From Adineta steineri (Eukaryota > Rotifera > Eurotatoria > Adinetida > Adinetidae): a DNA stretch of 64,000 nucleotides. The stretch covers positions 166,249-230,248 of the forward strand of contig CAJNOI010000062.1 in NCBI GenBank assembly GCA_905250115.1, in the 5' to 3' direction. A program made the translations under genes and the position numbers. Below are positions 60,382-64,000 of the stretch, piece by piece; position 1 is the first letter of the stretch, and each line of letters starts with the position of its first letter. Under the pieces are notes generated by a model. That model saw only the letters and a program-made list of their open reading frames with translations. It was not told the DNA's origin and did no database searches.

Positions 60382-62005
60382 ATGTCATCGGATACACAGG
60401 TACGACAAAAGTTTTCCTATATTATTATTTGAATAATTATTGAAAATATAAAAAATAACAGCATGTCAGTTCACAACATTAACAAGAATATTATCTGAAA
60501 GTAGTTTTGCAATCAAAATACTATTTAGTTCTTTTGTTATACCTACTGAAGTGTACGACAGCTGTACTTCAATTTTTTTCCGATATTATATTGGTCACTT
60601 ATCAATCAACCAGTTTTTCTTGAAAATTAATATCAATGATAATTATGATATTTTATATTTTTATTTAGAATGAAAACAAAGACAAACTTGAACCTGTACT
60701 CAGTCCATTATTTCCTAAAGCAACAGAAATACTTTTCTATACAGGCAATACATTAACATTATTTAAAATAATGAAGAAAACGAATACAAGTATCACTGAA
60801 GAAGTATTATTTAACTGTTCTATTAGAAAAAATGTTCAAAATTTTTTTTTAATTAGATCGTTGAGTATATGTCAACGATGTTACAAACAATGAGAATAGA
60901 TATGAATGAAAAACAATATCAAGTAAGAAACAAATGATTTATTTATTTAAAAAAATTCTCTATTTTTAGAATGAAACATATGTTAAATTCCTTCCGATAT
61001 CTGATGACACAGCAGTAACAAATAATTATAATGCAGCAAGCCCAGATAATGAACAATTAACACGGGAAGATTTAAAATTTTCGGGTAAAATTTTTTCCTA
61101 AACAGAAATCATTAAGAATACAAGGGAAAATACTGATTTTTACTCGCTAATATTTCAACAGATTAATACATTTTTTCATGCTATATAGAATACAAGGCTT
61201 AACCTATATTCAAATTCATCCGAGAAAACCATTTATAGGAAAATATCTTATTTTATTTAGTAGTAAATTCGATTTTTTTTAATATATCAAATCTATATTT
61301 TAGTTAAAATCTTTCTTCGTTCATTGGAACCAGAAATATTATCGCATACAATCGATACAGGTTTATTTTTGTTTAATTTTCTATTCTCCTATAATCTATC
61401 TTGTTTATATTTAGTTTTAAACGAATTAAAAGAGAATTATTTAGAAAGTGTCATGTTATCATTACCAAATTATGGTGCACAGATAACATTAAATGAATTT
61501 TTACCATTATGGCGTATTATTGAAGATTATATTGATAAACAAAAGATTTTATCAGCTGGTGTTTGTGATTTTATGCTTCCCTTATTTTCTGATTTATGTG
61601 ATGCTTGTAAAGTAAGATATTTCATATTTTACTAAAAACTTAATTTACTCTTGATTTTTTCAATTTAGCATAAACCATATGCTAATCAAATTAATTTAGG
61701 AGTTTGTTGTTCAATTCCAGAAGAATTGAATAAATACGTTAAAGAACATAATATTCAACTTTTAACACATAGTGATCCAATTGGTAAAAGAATTATTTGA
61801 ATTAATATGTATATATGTATTTCATTTAGATGTTATTAATGAATCCGATTTTCAAGGTGTTATTCGAGAATATTGTCATGAATATGATTCACTCAATTGG
61901 AAACCATTATCTATTGTACGTTATAATTCTGTTATAGCTAATCGAGGTATTATTAAAACAAAAGGATTCTTTATATATGCCAAACGAGAATTACGTATGA
62001 ATTAA
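60382..62005 (+). CDS. GCLM: Glutamate-cysteine ligase regulatory subunit
   Basis: Modifier subunit that lowers feedback inhibition and raises substrate affinity of glutamate-cysteine ligase, the first step of glutathione synthesis. Eight exons: 60382-60399, 60669-60803, 60857-60922, 60970-61084, 61304-61360, 61415-61611, 61669-61783 and 61830-62005; 292 aa (human 274). Exon 1 encodes only six residues (MSSDTQ) and is followed by a 269-bp intron. The aldo-keto-reductase-like fold is represented by LPLWRIIEDYIDKQKILSAGVCD. The conserved C-terminal part is very clear: NQINLGVCCSIPEEL, NIQLLTHSDP, and VRYNSVIANRGIIKTKGFFI with AKRE after it, matching human GCLM almost position for position. Glutathione supply may matter for desiccation and oxidative stress tolerance (inference). 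Confidence 0.95.
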
Positions 62006-64000
62006 ACTCAAATAAAAATACTCAAGCTATGACTATTTTTTTTTTCATATCTCTTGAATTTTGTTCGTTTTTTATATACTCATCCTTTTTTTTTTTGACC
62101 ATAAACAAATTATTTAACAGTATGATTTGTCTATTATTAGCCATCTACTCAATTTTCATATATATTTCATTATATATTCCTACAATAATGTTGTAATGTC
62201 ACAAAAGATCAATTATTTTCTTATTCATTGATCCGTCAAGTCATAGATTCAATCGAATTGAACAAATATAGATGAAAAATGTGAACTATTCTTTTTAAAA
62301 ATATCTATAGATAATTTCATATATAGATGAAGATGAATTATTTTAAAAAAAGAAACATGTCGAGGAAACAGGATGAAAGTTATTATTTAGCTACTTAGAA
62401 ATCCTAATAATCATGGTAAAAAAAATAATGATACATTTTTATCTATAATTAACGCAATACTATTTCATGTTCAGTTAGCAGAAGAAAATTTTTTTTCTCG
62501 TCGATGGTGTATTATAAGAAGAATTTGATGAGGTATGTATATAACACGGTATTAGATACTTCAGTATATTCATAGAATTATGGAAAATAAAGAATCGTTC
62601 TCGTCAAATAAATGAAGCAATAAAAAAAGTTCATTAACTTTTCGAGATATGTTTATTAGTGTGTACTTAATTATTCGGCATGCAAAGAAACTTATTTTGG
62701 ATTTATTAATTTTTTTCATAGAGTATTTTTATTATTTTATGACATTTTCTTTAGTCTTATCGAAGCGATAATAATATGCCAACAAGGTTATTGAACTTTT
62801 TTAGTATAGTAATTCATTAATGCAATGAATTGTTTTTCTTTCTAATGAATTATTTCAACAAAGCCAATAATAAGAAGAAGAAGAAAAAAAAACTAGACGA
62901 GAGAGAGTGTCTATCAAATTACGACATTTTTCTTGCTTTTATCACCTCATCATTTTCATATTTTACGCTTGTCGCTCTATATGTGCTTGCAATTGTTATT
63001 GCGCACGGTAGGAAAACTGTCTATAATAATAATGTATTTTCTCGTAGTCTACGAAAATATATATAGATATGTAAACATCGAATGTATATTAGACATCATC
63101 ATTAGTAATACACTAGACTGAGAAACATTTAAAAAGACTTATTCTAAACTATCATAAATCTTACAAGTAATCATTTTTCACTTGATTTCTTTAAGCCATT
63201 TTCTTCGGCAGGGATGCATCTCAAGATAATCTTGCACGATAATCTCCTTGGATTTGTTTATTTTATTTTTCTATATGTAATCTGCTAATAAATGTAAGTA
63301 CACTAGATAGATATACTTATCATTGAACGCCTCTATTCGACGAACTATAAATAAACAAAATGTCACGAATGCTTTCCAGTTATTTGATTATTAAAGATAG
63401 CAAAAACCGGGTATTCATTCATTTACTTCAATAAACTTATTTTTGAATGCTAGTAAAATGTTGATTATATTTATACGTGTATCTTTCTTGCTGAATATTA
63501 TTTCTTATTAATAACAAATCAAAAAAATTGAGTATGTATCGTCTCGGTAACCATTTTATATTCTTATTTTTGTAAGAGAAAAAAAAAAGAATTTAATATA
63601 TTTTATAATTTTTCTAAATGAAAGAAATCATAAAATAGAAGTAAAAAAAATATTCTTTTTTATTAGCTAGACAAAACTAATTATTTCGCCGTTTTTTCTT
63701 AGAATAACCAGAGAGGTTAGCTGAGCCGTAATCTGTAATATATATGTATGCTCAGATTACGGATAAAGATTATAAGCAAGTTTAAAATGATAGTACTTGA
63801 TAGAGTGTTATTTTTCCATACGCTAAAACCTAGTTATCAAAGCTCAATTATTATTTCTCTTAGTATGTAAAAAGAAACTAGAGAAAAGAAAAATGCAGGA
63901 AAAATAGCGGCATTATCAAAAAATTGTTTCGGAACGGAAGAAAAAAGGGCAAAGAAAACTTCAATAGAAAAAAAATAACCACAAAATAAAATAACATCAT
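62006..64000. other. Intergenic, AT-rich
   Basis: No gene is supported. T-rich GCLM 3' flank at the left. A perfect 10-base inverted repeat lies at 63726-63762. Frames near 62830-63121 are composition-driven and contain A runs. The right edge may hold regulatory DNA of a gene beyond the window. Confidence 0.5.
63726..63762. repeat. Hairpin-forming inverted repeat
   Basis: CCGTAATCTG at 63726-63735 is matched exactly by CAGATTACGG at 63753-63762 with a 17-base AT-rich loop. It could be a small structured element or transposon end. No partner elsewhere in the window was found. Confidence 0.5.

Noticed and set aside
1-64000. CRISPR arrays, bacterial operons or a prokaryotic defence system
   Set aside because: The window is clearly eukaryotic with spliced genes; no regularly spaced direct repeats of CRISPR type were seen.

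Overview
This 64 kb window is AT-rich animal nuclear DNA. Genes have many short introns (mostly 45-80 bp, GT-AG). The organism is most likely a bdelloid rotifer or close relative (inference). Reasons: compact intron-rich genes on both strands, a kelch gene with bacterial-style repeats joined to pentapeptide repeats, scattered short TGTGGG-type repeats, tiny decayed DNA-transposon copies, and several intronless genes. One assembly gap of exactly 100 N lies at 25597-25696.

Layout, left to right. A small unrecognised gene (1750-2516, minus). ORC3, an origin-recognition subunit (3957-7321, minus), with a large repeat-filled intron. VPS45 (8940-11938, plus), with a hAT-like MITE in one intron. An unrecognised membrane-anchored protein with several possible first exons (13226-17471, plus). 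A transmembrane/pentapeptide/kelch gene (20008-23003, minus) and a broken kelch copy next to the gap (25095-25583, minus). RNF11-like (28159-28747, minus), divergent from RAB5 (29225-29962, plus). TMEM19 with a GC-AG intron (31038-31999, plus). An AP180/PICALM clathrin adaptor of 16 exons (33214-36380, plus). An intronless RING/TRAF-zinc-finger protein (37195-38250, plus). An intronless multi-pass membrane protein (39129-39992, minus). An intermediate-filament-like rod joined to a four-repeat annexin (40644-44368, minus). ZNHIT2-like (45092-46745, minus). A FATP/SLC27 acyl-CoA synthetase (47595-50582, minus). An Arkadia/RNF111-like E3 ligase (51230-52836, minus). An intronless APH-type phosphotransferase (55468-56577, minus), divergent from an ER mannosidase of GH47 (56891-60105, plus). 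GCLM, the glutamate-cysteine ligase regulatory subunit (60382-62005, plus).

The genes do not form an operon. Several act in endosomal or vesicle traffic (VPS45, RAB5, AP180/PICALM, RNF11), but they are kilobases apart with unrelated genes between them, so this is probably chance.

The most unusual item is the rod-annexin gene. Its exon phases, and annexin-like residues before the junction, support one 923-residue protein: a lamin-length coiled-coil rod followed by an annexin core whose calcium sites look degenerate. Exon boundaries below were read by eye from splice motifs, reading phase and remembered family sequences; no alignment or transcript was available.
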